25,590 nt of DNA from VRUE01 sp044867925 (GTDB lineage Bacteria; Actinomycetota; Thermoleophilia; Solirubrobacterales; 70-9). This document shows, piece after piece, positions 8,152 through 15,520 of this stretch (position 1 is the stretch's first letter; every line of letters begins with the position of its first letter). Under the pieces are notes generated by a model, which had not been told where the DNA came from, did no database searches, and saw only the letters and a program-made list of their open reading frames with translations. The DNA lies in the NCBI GenBank assembly GCA_044867925.1, contig JBIOVV010000012.1, forward strand, positions 1 to 25,590, given 5' to 3'. A program made the translations under genes and the position numbers.

Positions 8152-8949
8152 ATGAACGCCTGGCTCGAGGTCCCGCGCGGCTGGCTCGACTCCTTCGGCG
8201 AGATCGCCCGCTTCGGCTCGCGCGTCGCCGGCCTCGTCTACAGCGGCCGGGTCCTGCGCTTCTTCGGCGAGAGCCTGCGCCAGGCCGGGATCCTGGTCCT
8301 CGGCTCGGCCTTGATCATCTGGGGCCTCGTCTTCATCCTCGGTCTGCAGTGTGGAATCGAGGGGGCCTACCTGCTGCGTGCCCAGGGGGCGCCCGCCTAC
8401 GCCGGCGTCTTCTCCGCCTGGTGTGACCTGCGCGAGATCATGCCCTACGCCTTCGGCTACATGCTGGCGGCCAAGGTCGGCACCGGCATCGTCGCCGAGC
8501 TCGGCGCGATGCGGATCTCCGATGAGATCGATGCGCTCGAGGTGATGGGCGTGCCGCCCGTCACCTTTCTCTGCGCGACCCGCCTGCTGGCCGCCTGGAT
8601 CGCCTTTCCCTTCATGTATCTCTGCGGGATCGGGATCATGTACTTCGCCAGCTACCTGGCCGTCGTCCAGCAGATCGGCGACGTCTCCTCCGGCGGCTAC
8701 CTGCTGATCTTCTGGATGTTCCAAAACCCGCCCGACCTGCTCTTCAGCTTGATCAAGGGCATGTTCATGGCGACGGCCATAGTCATGGTCGGTGGCTATT
8801 ACGGCTACACGGCGTCGGGCGGCCCGGTAGGGGTCGGCACCGCCACCGCGAAGTCGATGGTCCTCAACATCGTCTTGGTTCACATCATCGGGATGCTGGG
8901 CACCCTGGTCTTCTGGGGAGCCAACCCGCGCGCGCCGATAGGAGGCTGA
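8152..8949 (+). CDS. MlaE/YrbE-family ABC transporter permease (second copy)
   Basis: This 265-residue integral membrane protein is the second permease of the lipid-type ABC transporter. The MlaE signature is present as ELGAMRISDEIDALEVMGVPP near 115-135, and the C-terminal GYTASGGPVGVGTATAKSMV matches the conserved loop of the first copy. The two permeases are clearly paralogous but distinct, as in mycobacterial YrbEA/YrbEB, and probably form a heterodimer. Sixty-four bases separate them, containing a small hairpin (CTTCGC 8119-8124 with GCGAAG 8132-8137). No obvious Shine-Dalgarno is close to ATG 8152. The ATPase gene begins eight bases after the stop. The expected MCE substrate-binding partners are not seen nearby. 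Confidence 0.93.
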   Translation: MNAWLEVPRGWLDSFGEIARFGSRVAGLVYSGRVLRFFGESLRQAGILVLGSALIIWGLVFILGLQCGIEGAYLLRAQGAPAYAGVFSAWCDLREIMPYAFGYMLAAKVGTGIVAELGAMRISDEIDALEVMGVPPVTFLCATRLLAAWIAFPFMYLCGIGIMYFASYLAVVQQIGDVSSGGYLLIFWMFQNPPDLLFSLIKGMFMATAIVMVGGYYGYTASGGPVGVGTATAKSMVLNIVLVHIIGMLGTLVFWGANPRAPIGG

Positions 8950-8957
8950 TCTAGGCT

Positions 8958-9935
8958 ATGAGCATGGACGACCCGACCCGACCCGACGACGCCGAGTTCG
9001 AGGCAGAGGCGGAAACGACCGCCGAGGCAGCGGAGCCGGTGGCGCCCGAGCCGGCCCACAGCGGTCCCTACGTCAGCGAGGACGGCCTGCAGATGGGGCG
9101 CGACTTCGTCATCCCCGGCGTCGATCCCGCCGAGTCCGATCCCTATCGCTTCCATACCGGCCGCAAGCGCGACCACGGCGGCGAGGACGCGATCGAGATC
9201 ATCGATCTGGTCAAGCAGTTCGGCCGTGCCCGCATTCTCAACGGCCTCAACCTGGGCCTTCCCGAGGATCAGGTCTCGATGGTGCTCGGGCCCTCGGGCA
9301 CGGGCAAGAGCGTGCTGATCAAGCACATCGTCGGCCTGCTCTATCCCGATTCGGGCGACGTGCTCGTCCATGGCGAGTCGATTCCGAACATGACCGACGA
9401 CGAACTCTTCGAGGTGCGCAAGAAGTTCGGCCTGCTCTTCCAGGACGGCGCCCTCTTCGGCTCGATGAACATCTACGACAACACCGCCTTCCCGCTGCGC
9501 CAGCACACCGACAAGAGCGAGGAGGAGATCGGCGAGATCTGCAACCGCCGCCTCAAGGAGGTCGGGCTCAGCGAGGCGATCTACAAGATGCCCAACGAGC
9601 TCTCCGGCGGCATGCGCAAGCGCGCCGGCTTCGCCCGGGCGCTGGTGCTGGAACCGGCGATCGTGATGTTCGACGAGCCCGATTCGGGCCTCGATCCGGT
9701 GCGCACGGCGCTGCTCTGCGAGCTCGTCCGCGAGGTGCACGAGGAGAACGGCGGCTGCTATCTGGTGATCAGCCACGACCTCAACACGGCGCGGCGGATC
9801 TCCGACTTCATCGCGGTGCTCTGGAACGGCAAGATCGTCGAGTCGGGGCCCAAGGAGGAACTGTTCGACTCCGAAAACCGGTTCGTGAGTCAGTTCCTCA
9901 ATGCGGACGTCACTGGTCCGCTTTCGATGGATTGA
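8958..9935 (+). CDS. MlaF/Mkl-family ABC transporter ATP-binding protein
   Basis: This 325-residue cytoplasmic ATPase powers the two upstream MlaE permeases. Nucleotide-binding motifs are intact: Walker A GPSGTGKS near 111-118, the signature LSGGMRKR near 215-222 (the GMRKR form is typical of Mkl/MlaF), Walker B IVMFDEPDSGLDP near 235-247, and the switch histidine in ISHDL. About 75 residues precede the ATPase fold. They are acidic and Ala/Glu-rich, longer than in E. coli MlaF, and of unknown role. Two ATGs (8958 and 8964) are possible. The AGGAGG at 8940-8945 lies rather far upstream (12 bases from the first). The gene ends 118 bp before the exporter, separated by a strong inverted repeat. 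Confidence 0.93.
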   Translation: MSMDDPTRPDDAEFEAEAETTAEAAEPVAPEPAHSGPYVSEDGLQMGRDFVIPGVDPAESDPYRFHTGRKRDHGGEDAIEIIDLVKQFGRARILNGLNLGLPEDQVSMVLGPSGTGKSVLIKHIVGLLYPDSGDVLVHGESIPNMTDDELFEVRKKFGLLFQDGALFGSMNIYDNTAFPLRQHTDKSEEEIGEICNRRLKEVGLSEAIYKMPNELSGGMRKRAGFARALVLEPAIVMFDEPDSGLDPVRTALLCELVREVHEENGGCYLVISHDLNTARRISDFIAVLWNGKIVESGPKEELFDSENRFVSQFLNADVTGPLSMD

Positions 9936-9971
9936 ACGGCTCGGCGGGCCGCTTCGGCGCGCGGGTCCTGT

Positions 9972-10030
9972 CACGGAGTGAGGGGGCCTGCGGGCAGTCC
10001 ACGGGCTGTCCTCGACCCCCTCACCCCGTG
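9972..10030 (+). repeat. long inverted repeat between the ATPase and the exporter
   Basis: The arms at 9972-9986 and 10016-10030 are 15 bases each and pair with a single mismatch. The 29-base loop holds an inner six-base stem (GGGCAG at 9992-9997 with CTGTCC at 10006-10011, one wobble). The whole structure ends about 23 bp before the exporter ATG and its GAGGAGC ribosome site. No T-run follows, so it may be an mRNA processing or stabilising element, or an attenuator, rather than a terminator. Confidence 0.6.
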
Positions 10031-10053
10031 CCACCCGCGCGAGGAGCAGCTGG

Positions 10054-12603
10054 ATGAGCACGGCTTTCGGTCGAATCGCGGAATTGTCCGTGCGGCATGT
10101 GCGGATCGTGCTGGCGGTGTCGGCTTTCCTCGCGGTTGGAGCTTTTTTCGCTGCCACGCAGCTGCCGACCGATGCGGGGACTGACACGCTGGTCGAGCGT
10201 GGCAGCGAGAGCTATCGGGCTACCGAGCGGGTGCGGGAGGTGTTTGGGGAGGAACCGGTCGTGGTGGTCGCGGAGGGAGATCTGCAGGAACTGATCCTCA
10301 CCCCGAACTTGGGGCGGTTGCTGCGGCTGGAGGGGTGTCTTGCGGGCAACGTCCCCAAAGGCGCCGAGCCGATCCCGGGCCCCTGCGCCGAGCTGGCGGA
10401 GCTGGACCCCGTTCAGTACCTCGCCGGGCCGGGCACCTTCCTCAACGAGGCGGTGATCCAGATCGACAACCAGCTGCGTCGCCTGGCCGCCACCGTGCCG
10501 CCGGAACAGCTGCGGGAATTCCTGCTTCAGGTCGCTGCCCGCTACGGAATCACCAGCGCGCCCAGCCTCGGCAACCCTGACTTCCTCGCCTCTGTGGTCT
10601 TCGATCTGGAGCAGGCGCGCGGAACTCCGAAGCCGAAGCTGGCCTACCTCTTCCCGAACAACCACTCGACCCAAATAGTCCTCCGCCTGCGCCCGGGTCT
10701 GAGCGACGGCGAACGAGGCCGCGCGCTGGAGCTAATTCGCGAAGCGGTCTACGACGCGACCCCACGTCAGGCCTGTACCTACCAGGGCGAGCCGGAGGCT
10801 TGCTTCGGACTGCACGGTGCTGGCAGCTACACGATCAGTGGCGCTCCGATCGTCATCGAAGGCATTACGGGGGCCTTGAAGGAAGCGCTGCTCATCCTCT
10901 TCGCAGTCGCGATTGCGGTTATGGCCGTGACCTTGCTGCTGGTCTTTCGCTCGCGCTTTCGGTTGCTTCCATTGGCAATTGCCCTCACGGCGGTTGCCCT
11001 TACGTTTGGGTTGCTCCACTTGTTTGGTGGGTCGCTGACCATCGCCACGATCGCGACGATGCCGATCCTGATCGGCTTGGTCGTCGACTACGCGATCCAG
11101 CTGCAGGCTCGCTACGACGAGGCGTCTGCTGGTGGCGCGGATCCAGTGGATGCGGCTCGCTCGGCGGCGGGAGGGGCCGGGCCGACGATCGCCACGGCCT
11201 GCCTGGCCACGGCCGCCGGGTTTCTCGCGCTGCAGCTTTCGCCGATTCCAATGGTTCGTACGTTTGGCGTTCTCCTGATTCTCGGCATCGCGGTGGGGCT
11301 TGCTCTGGCTCTTACCGTGGGTTTTGCAGCTCTTAGCTTGCGGGCGGGGACGGGAGGAGGGGGTGCCCCTCCGCTTGCTGGGTTTTTCGCCAAGGGGTTT
11401 CCGGCACTCGCTGAGTGGTCTGTGCGAAAAACAGGACGCCGCGCGCATCCGGGGCACCCCCTCCTCCCGTCCGAGCGGGTCGCCGGGGTCGCGCTCAGGC
11501 ATCCTCGGCGGGTGCTTGCGATTGGCGGCATGCTGGCCGTGATCGGGTGGGGACTCGGTACTCAAATCGACACGGTCTCCGACATTCGTTCGCTTGGCCC
11601 TCAGGGGCTGACTGAGATCGAGGACCTGAATCGGGTTCAGGGGGCGACCGGGGTTTCCGGGCAGTTGCAGGTGGCGGTTGAAGCCCCGGATCTTTCCGAT
11701 CCGGCGACGATTCGGTGGATGGCTGACTTCAAGCAGCGGGTGCTGCAAGAAAATGGGTTTGCTGGGCCGCGGCCTAGCTGCCTCGAGGCAGAAATCTGTC
11801 CCGGGCCAGCACTCTCGGATTTCCTCGTAAGCGGCAAAGGGGAGGAGCAACTCAGCCGGGCGGATGTCCGTGCCACATTGCGTGAATTGCCTGCGTACTC
11901 GCTGGCGCAGTTGGCGCCGGTCGATTCGGAGACTGGCTTGCCCGGTCGGCTGGCATTGTTGAGCTTCGGCATTCGCGCTCAGTCGCTGGAGGACCAGCAG
12001 GCTCTGATCAATCGGGTGCGCTCCGAGGTTGGCGGGCCGGGGGAGCCGGGTGGGCCACCAGAGGGGGTGAGGGTGCGATTTGCAGGCTTGCCGGTGATCG
12101 CTGCCGCTGCGGCGTCTGATCTCTCGAGCAGTCGCTACTGGCTGACGCTTGCCGGGCTTGCTGCCGTGGCTTTGGTGCTCCTGGCTGCGTACCGCTCGTT
12201 CATGCGCGCGCTGGTCCCGCTGATACCAGTCGTGCTTGCCACCGGCTGGTCCTCGCTGGTTCTCTGGCTGACTCAGATTCCGCTCAATCCGATGTCGGCG
12301 GCGTTGGGTGCCTTGACGATTGCGATCGCCACTGAGTTCAGCGTGATCCTGGCTGCCCGCTTTCGTGAAGAGCGTGGGGGTGGGCTGGGTGTGAGCGAGG
12401 CGATCCGGGCGGCTTATGCTCGGACAGGGCCGGCGGTGTTCGCTTCCGCGGTGACGGTGATCGCCGGCTTCGCGGTGCTGATCGTCAGCGATGTGGGCAT
12501 GCTGCGGGAGTTTGGCTTCGTCACGGTGGTCGACCTCGCGGTTGCCCTGCTCGGGGTGATGGTGGCGTTGCCCGCCGCGCTCGTTTGGCTGGAGCAGCGG
12601 TGA
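10054..12603 (+). CDS. MMPL/RND-family exporter (HAE3 type)
   Basis: This 849-residue inner-membrane protein has the two-fold RND layout: one N-terminal helix, a large extracytoplasmic loop (about 40-265), five helices, a cytoplasmic linker (about 430-490), then a second helix, loop and helices. Key segments are the acidic helix GLVVDYAIQLQARYDEA near 345, and its counterpart TIAIATEFSVILAARFREE near 765 in the second half. HAE3/MMPL proteins export lipids or hydrophobic compounds using the proton gradient. Cysteine pairs occur in the extracytoplasmic loops (near 94/110, 240/249, 575/582). Third-position T and G appear more frequent than in neighbours, a possible sign of different origin. The linker is encoded by a large palindromic element. 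ATG 10054 has GGAGCAGCTGG just upstream. The gene overlaps the next by GTGA. Confidence 0.9.
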   Translation: MSTAFGRIAELSVRHVRIVLAVSAFLAVGAFFAATQLPTDAGTDTLVERGSESYRATERVREVFGEEPVVVVAEGDLQELILTPNLGRLLRLEGCLAGNVPKGAEPIPGPCAELAELDPVQYLAGPGTFLNEAVIQIDNQLRRLAATVPPEQLREFLLQVAARYGITSAPSLGNPDFLASVVFDLEQARGTPKPKLAYLFPNNHSTQIVLRLRPGLSDGERGRALELIREAVYDATPRQACTYQGEPEACFGLHGAGSYTISGAPIVIEGITGALKEALLILFAVAIAVMAVTLLLVFRSRFRLLPLAIALTAVALTFGLLHLFGGSLTIATIATMPILIGLVVDYAIQLQARYDEASAGGADPVDAARSAAGGAGPTIATACLATAAGFLALQLSPIPMVRTFGVLLILGIAVGLALALTVGFAALSLRAGTGGGGAPPLAGFFAKGFPALAEWSVRKTGRRAHPGHPLLPSERVAGVALRHPRRVLAIGGMLAVIGWGLGTQIDTVSDIRSLGPQGLTEIEDLNRVQGATGVSGQLQVAVEAPDLSDPATIRWMADFKQRVLQENGFAGPRPSCLEAEICPGPALSDFLVSGKGEEQLSRADVRATLRELPAYSLAQLAPVDSETGLPGRLALLSFGIRAQSLEDQQALINRVRSEVGGPGEPGGPPEGVRVRFAGLPVIAAAAASDLSSSRYWLTLAGLAAVALVLLAAYRSFMRALVPLIPVVLATGWSSLVLWLTQIPLNPMSAALGALTIAIATEFSVILAARFREERGGGLGVSEAIRAAYARTGPAVFASAVTVIAGFAVLIVSDVGMLREFGFVTVVDLAVALLGVMVALPAALVWLEQR
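11348..11472 (+). repeat. 125-bp nested palindromic element inside the exporter gene
   Basis: Bases 11348-11369 and 11451-11472 are perfect 22-nt reverse complements. Inside the 81-base spacer, GTTTTTCGC (11382-11390) pairs perfectly with GCGAAAAAC (11424-11432), and between these CACTC-GCT-GAGTG forms a third stem. The element is translated in frame as the Gly/Pro/Arg-rich cytoplasmic linker between the two halves of the exporter. This design resembles in-frame palindromic elements known from Rickettsia (RPE), although no relationship is implied. Confidence 0.8.
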
Positions 12604-13259
12604 GGGATCGTTACTCCCTGGTGGTCGGCCTGCTCTTTGCCGCGGTGATCTTGATCGCGGTGATCAACTCGCTCGGCAGCAAGGACGAAGGGACGCTGGG
12701 GCTCGACAAGCGGGAGAGTCGCTGGGCCCTGCCGGAGTTCGCCGTGCCGCGTGCCGACGGGCCACTGGAAGGCGACGCGAATCTGGCCCAGGATGACTGC
12801 GAAACCGCGCAGACGCCCTGCCCGGCGTCGGCGCGGCGCCGGCCGGCTTGCCGGATATCCACGCCCGGCGCGATCCGCGTCTGCGACTACTTCGGCCGGC
12901 CGCTGGTTCTCACCTTTTGGTTTTCGCGCGGCGGCAGCAACTGCAGCGAGCAGCAGAACGTGGTCAGTCAGGTATTCGAGCGTTACCGCGGGCGCGTTAA
13001 CTTTCTCTCCCTAGACGTCCGTGACGATCGTGACACAGTTAGGGACCTGATCGAGCGCAATGGTTGGAAGATGCCGGTGGGCTACGACCGCGACGGAGCG
13101 GTGGCCGGCCTCTACCGTGTCGGTCTCTGCCCGACCTTCGCCTATGTGTATCCGGGCGGCACGCTGCGGGAGGCGAGCATCGGCGAGCTGACGGCCGGGC
13201 AGCTCGAAGCTCGTGTCGACGACCTGCTGCGGGCGACCCGCGCGGCGGAGGTGGGCTGA
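12600..13259 (+). CDS. membrane-anchored thioredoxin-fold (TlpA/AhpC-like) protein lacking CXXC
   Basis: The start is GTG 12600, which overlaps the exporter stop (GTGA) and has GGAGC seven bases upstream, giving 219 residues; the frame also opens at TTG 12585. An N-terminal helix (YSLVVGLLFAAVILIAVI) anchors an extracytoplasmic domain. The C-terminal half follows the thioredoxin/TlpA pattern: LVLTFWFSRGG, a helix, VNFLSLDVRDDRDTVRDLI, MPVGYDRDGAVAGLYRV, the cis-proline position GLCPTFAYVYPGG and a last helix. In place of WCXXC there is only GGSNCSEQ, with one cysteine. Extra cysteines occur in the N-terminal part and directly before the cis-proline. It could be a peroxiredoxin-like or non-classical redox protein, or a chaperone for the exporter. 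The function is inferred from fold only. Confidence 0.72.
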   Translation: MRDRYSLVVGLLFAAVILIAVINSLGSKDEGTLGLDKRESRWALPEFAVPRADGPLEGDANLAQDDCETAQTPCPASARRRPACRISTPGAIRVCDYFGRPLVLTFWFSRGGSNCSEQQNVVSQVFERYRGRVNFLSLDVRDDRDTVRDLIERNGWKMPVGYDRDGAVAGLYRVGLCPTFAYVYPGGTLREASIGELTAGQLEARVDDLLRATRAAEVG

Positions 13260-13261
13260 GC

Positions 13262-13933
13262 ATGGCTCGGATCGAGGCCGCTGGATCCGATCTGGGCTGG
13301 GAACCGACGCCGCGGCAGGGCTGGGTTGCGCCGCACCTGGCCAGCGAGTTCCCCGGCCTTGGCATCGCCTGGGTCGTGGTCGACGGCAAGCCCGCCCGCA
13401 GCCCCGAGCCGGTGCGCCGCCGCCTGCGCGACCTCTCCGACCGCTTCTACGGCTCGCACGCGATCCACATGCGCGAGCGCCCGATCCCCTGGGCCTACCG
13501 GGTCTTCTTCCGCCAGATCGGCCTCGACCCCGACCGCACTCGCACCCCGATCGAGCAGCTCGCGCTGGACCGCCTCCACGACGGCGCCTTCACGACCCGG
13601 GGCATGCCCGCCGATGCGCTGACGATTGCCACGATCGAGACCGGGGTGGCGCTGCGCGCCTTCGATGCCACCGCGATTGAAGGCGATCTCTGCATCCGCG
13701 ACTCCGCTCCGGGGGAGTCGCTGCCGGGCAGGCCGGGCAAGCTGCCGCAGGGGACTCTGACCGTCGCCGACGGTCGCCGGCCGTTGTCCCTGCTCTTCGG
13801 CGGCAAGGCGGTAGATCAGGAGATCGAGCCGAAGGCGGCCCGCGTCGCGATCGTCGCCCTTCAGGTAAAGGGCGTGCCCCAGGCATCGGTGGACGAGGCC
13901 CTCTGGATTGCCTGTGCCGCGATCGCCGCATAG
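13262..13933 (+). CDS. free-standing B3/4 (PheT tRNA-binding) domain protein
   Basis: This 223-residue soluble protein begins at ATG 13262, two bases after the previous stop, with GGAGGTGGG as ribosome site. It matches the B3/4 domain of the phenylalanyl-tRNA synthetase beta chain, the editing module that hydrolyses Tyr-tRNA(Phe). The central part PWAYRVFFRQIGLDPDRTRTP, then LTIATIETGVALRAFDA and a stretch ending near GTLTVADGRRPLSLLFGG, follow that family's order. No catalytic synthetase domain is present. Free-standing B3/4 proteins are widespread, and most are uncharacterised; trans-editing is a reasonable but untested role. It seems to be the last gene of the rightward set that began with the permeases, though its link with transport is unclear. 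Confidence 0.75.
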   Translation: MARIEAAGSDLGWEPTPRQGWVAPHLASEFPGLGIAWVVVDGKPARSPEPVRRRLRDLSDRFYGSHAIHMRERPIPWAYRVFFRQIGLDPDRTRTPIEQLALDRLHDGAFTTRGMPADALTIATIETGVALRAFDATAIEGDLCIRDSAPGESLPGRPGKLPQGTLTVADGRRPLSLLFGGKAVDQEIEPKAARVAIVALQVKGVPQASVDEALWIACAAIAA

Positions 13934-14026
13934 CGGCCATTAACACACTTTCGGCCCTGCTTCATCTTCGTAATATGGCGCTAAGGAACGGTGGAGGGCG
14001 CGTGATTTAGACTGGGCATCAGGCTC

Positions 14027-14887
14027 ATGCCGGATCTGCTCGCTCGAGACACGTTCACGACGCTTCAAGTAGGAGGCGACGAGCGCCTCGCGCGCGCTGA
14101 GCTGCGCCGCCAGATCGGCCGCCTCGAGCACGAGCTCTCCCGCCTCTGCGCCGAGGCGTTTCCCCGTCTCTCCCTCGACATCGCTATCCCCGCCGGCTTC
14201 GCCGAGCCGCGGGTCGCCGGGCTCGAGGAGCTCGAGCGGGTTCGCGACGCGCTTTCCGATCGCATCGCCGGGGCGCATCGCGCCCTGCGCAAGCAGGACG
14301 AGCTGGAGACGAGCAACCGGGAGCTGCTGAGGAAAATGCTGGCTGCCCCCGCCGAGCACAAGTGGCTGCGAATCTCACGCACTGACGTAGGCGAGCCCGG
14401 CTGTGGCCACTGGCACTCGCGCCCGCGCCTGGGGCCGCTGGGAATGTTGATGGGTTGGTGGCGTGTCAGGGTCTCCTCCGGATGTCCGTTATCCGGACGG
14501 CTTGCGGCCGTTGAGCGACAGACCGGATCCAGACGAGCGACCGCCGGCGCCTTGGGGCAACTTCCCGCTGGCCGAGCTGACCGTGCTCGCCGGCATCGTG
14601 ATGCTGGTGATCGGCGTCGTCGGTGGGCACCCGACCGCCCTCGGGGTGGGCGTCGTCCTGGCCGGCCTCGGCGGCCTCGAGGTCGCCGCGCGCGAGCATT
14701 TCGCCGGCTACCGCTCGCACACGACCCTGCTCGCCGGCACGGTCTTCGTGCTCGTCACCGGCGGGCTCTTCTACTTGGGCGGCCTGATCCTGGCGATCTG
14801 CCTGGCGGTCGGGGCGGTCGCCTTCCTCGCCACCTTCCTTGCCCTGAGGCGCGCCTTCCAGCGGGCCTCAGGGGGTCTCTCATTTAG
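14027..14887 (+). CDS. coiled-coil protein of unknown function, C-terminal boundary doubtful
   Basis: The first ~155 residues look like a real protein. After LARDTFTTLQVG comes a charged helical region (residues ~18-110) with heptad-like Leu/Ala spacing (AELRRQIGRLEHELSRL, RELLRKMLA), then a compact motif with Cys, His and Trp (GEPGCGHWHSRPRLG, LMGWWRVRVSSGCP). I do not recognise a family. From about 14463 the same DNA encodes a convincing membrane protein in another frame, and this frame becomes an Arg/Gly/Pro-rich sequence typical of a non-coding frame. The real protein may end near 14515 through a +1 shift (a TGA is there), or genuinely overlap. Start ATG 14027 has no strong ribosome site. 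The gap before it (13934-14026) holds no gene. Only the N-terminal part is well supported. Confidence 0.5.
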   Translation: MPDLLARDTFTTLQVGGDERLARAELRRQIGRLEHELSRLCAEAFPRLSLDIAIPAGFAEPRVAGLEELERVRDALSDRIAGAHRALRKQDELETSNRELLRKMLAAPAEHKWLRISRTDVGEPGCGHWHSRPRLGPLGMLMGWWRVRVSSGCPLSGRLAAVERQTGSRRATAGALGQLPAGRADRARRHRDAGDRRRRWAPDRPRGGRRPGRPRRPRGRRARAFRRLPLAHDPARRHGLRARHRRALLLGRPDPGDLPGGRGGRLPRHLPCPEARLPAGLRGSLI

Positions 14888-14912
14888 GGCGGGCCGCTTC
14901 GGCGGCGGCTGA
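14463..14912 (+). CDS. small four-helix membrane protein, unknown function
   Basis: This 149-residue product has a Pro/Asp-rich N-terminal cytoplasmic stretch (to about 35) and then four hydrophobic helices: ELTVLAGIVMLVIGVVGG, ALGVGVVLAGLGGLEVA, TLLAGTVFVLVTGGLFYLG and LILAICLAVGAVAFLATFLAL. The helix content makes this frame far more credible than the overlapping coiled-coil frame. The frame opens at GTG 14463; TTG 14505 or 14512 are possible later starts. Its stop is one base from the stop of the convergent mIHF gene. No known family is recognised; the PWGNFPLAEL start of helix 1 suggests a conserved actinobacterial hypothetical. It may be translationally linked with the upstream coiled-coil gene. 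Confidence 0.7.
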   Translation: MSGSPPDVRYPDGLRPLSDRPDPDERPPAPWGNFPLAELTVLAGIVMLVIGVVGGHPTALGVGVVLAGLGGLEVAAREHFAGYRSHTTLLAGTVFVLVTGGLFYLGGLILAICLAVGAVAFLATFLALRRAFQRASGGLSFRAGRFGGG

Positions 14913-14913
14913 C

Positions 14914-15270
14914 CTAGACGAGTACGGACTCGCGGGAGGAGAGCTCGGAAGCGAGCAGGCTGCGCTGGCGCGTGGTGAGGGTGCCGAGGCGCTTGTTCTC
15001 GTTGAGGGCGAGGGCGATGAGGAACTTGCGGGCTCGGGTGCGGCCCCAGCGGCGCTGGCTGGTCAGCAGCTCGGCGAGGGTCATGCTCTCGGTCTCCCAG
15101 GGGCAGTCCCGCACAATGTCCGCCGCGTCGACGTCACCTCGTGCAATCGAGCGCTTCAGCTCCGCCCTCGCAAGTCGCACTCGGTTGGCGCGTGCAAGTG
15201 CCTGCATGTGCTGTGGGGCCTGGATTACGGAAGCGCTCGTCTGAGCAGGGGCGATCGAAGCAGCGTCCAC
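14914..15270 (-). CDS. mihF: actinobacterial integration host factor (mIHF)
   Basis: This 118-residue basic protein matches the actinobacterial integration host factor, a nucleoid protein unrelated to the HU/IHF-alpha/beta fold, which bends DNA through a helix-two-turn-helix domain. The N-terminal helix ARANRVRLARAELKRSIARGD corresponds to the conserved ARAELK segment. The middle SMTLAELLTSQRRWGRTRARKFLIAL corresponds to the G-x-x-R-A H2TH element. The C-terminal LGTLTTRQRSLLASEL matches the conserved (R/T)xRQRxxLL end. It starts at GTG 15270 with GGAGGAGT just upstream. In many Actinobacteria this gene lies before gmk (guanylate kinase); here there is no gmk. It could therefore be a second paralogue or a rearranged copy. 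Confidence 0.85.
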   Translation of the reverse strand: MDAASIAPAQTSASVIQAPQHMQALARANRVRLARAELKRSIARGDVDAADIVRDCPWETESMTLAELLTSQRRWGRTRARKFLIALALNENKRLGTLTTRQRSLLASELSSRESVLV

Positions 15271-15520
15271 TGGGACTCCTCCCTTCGGGGTTCATTGACT
15301 GGTAGCTCTGCGCACCGAACCGGAGGACAACCTCGGCCTGGCTGAGTTGAGTGCTCCACCATTCGCGTCCCTGCCCCGGGATGCGGTCGGCGCGGGGGCA
15401 AGCTATGCCTTCGAGGTGGCGAGCGTCAACCCCGTCGGATGGAAAGCTGCCCCCGGCCGGTCGCTAAGAGCATCTTTTTCGTGGGCGATCGGACTTGTCC
15501 AGTTCCGGCCAGGCCCGAAA
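15271..15520. other. intergenic region upstream of mihF
   Basis: These 250 bases separate two leftward genes. The part next to mihF supplies its ribosome site (GGAGGAGT) and a short CCC-TTCG-GGG hairpin. No convincing -35/-10 pair is visible. A 63-codon frame on the plus strand (15347-15538) has no supporting features. I see nothing else here. Confidence 0.5.
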
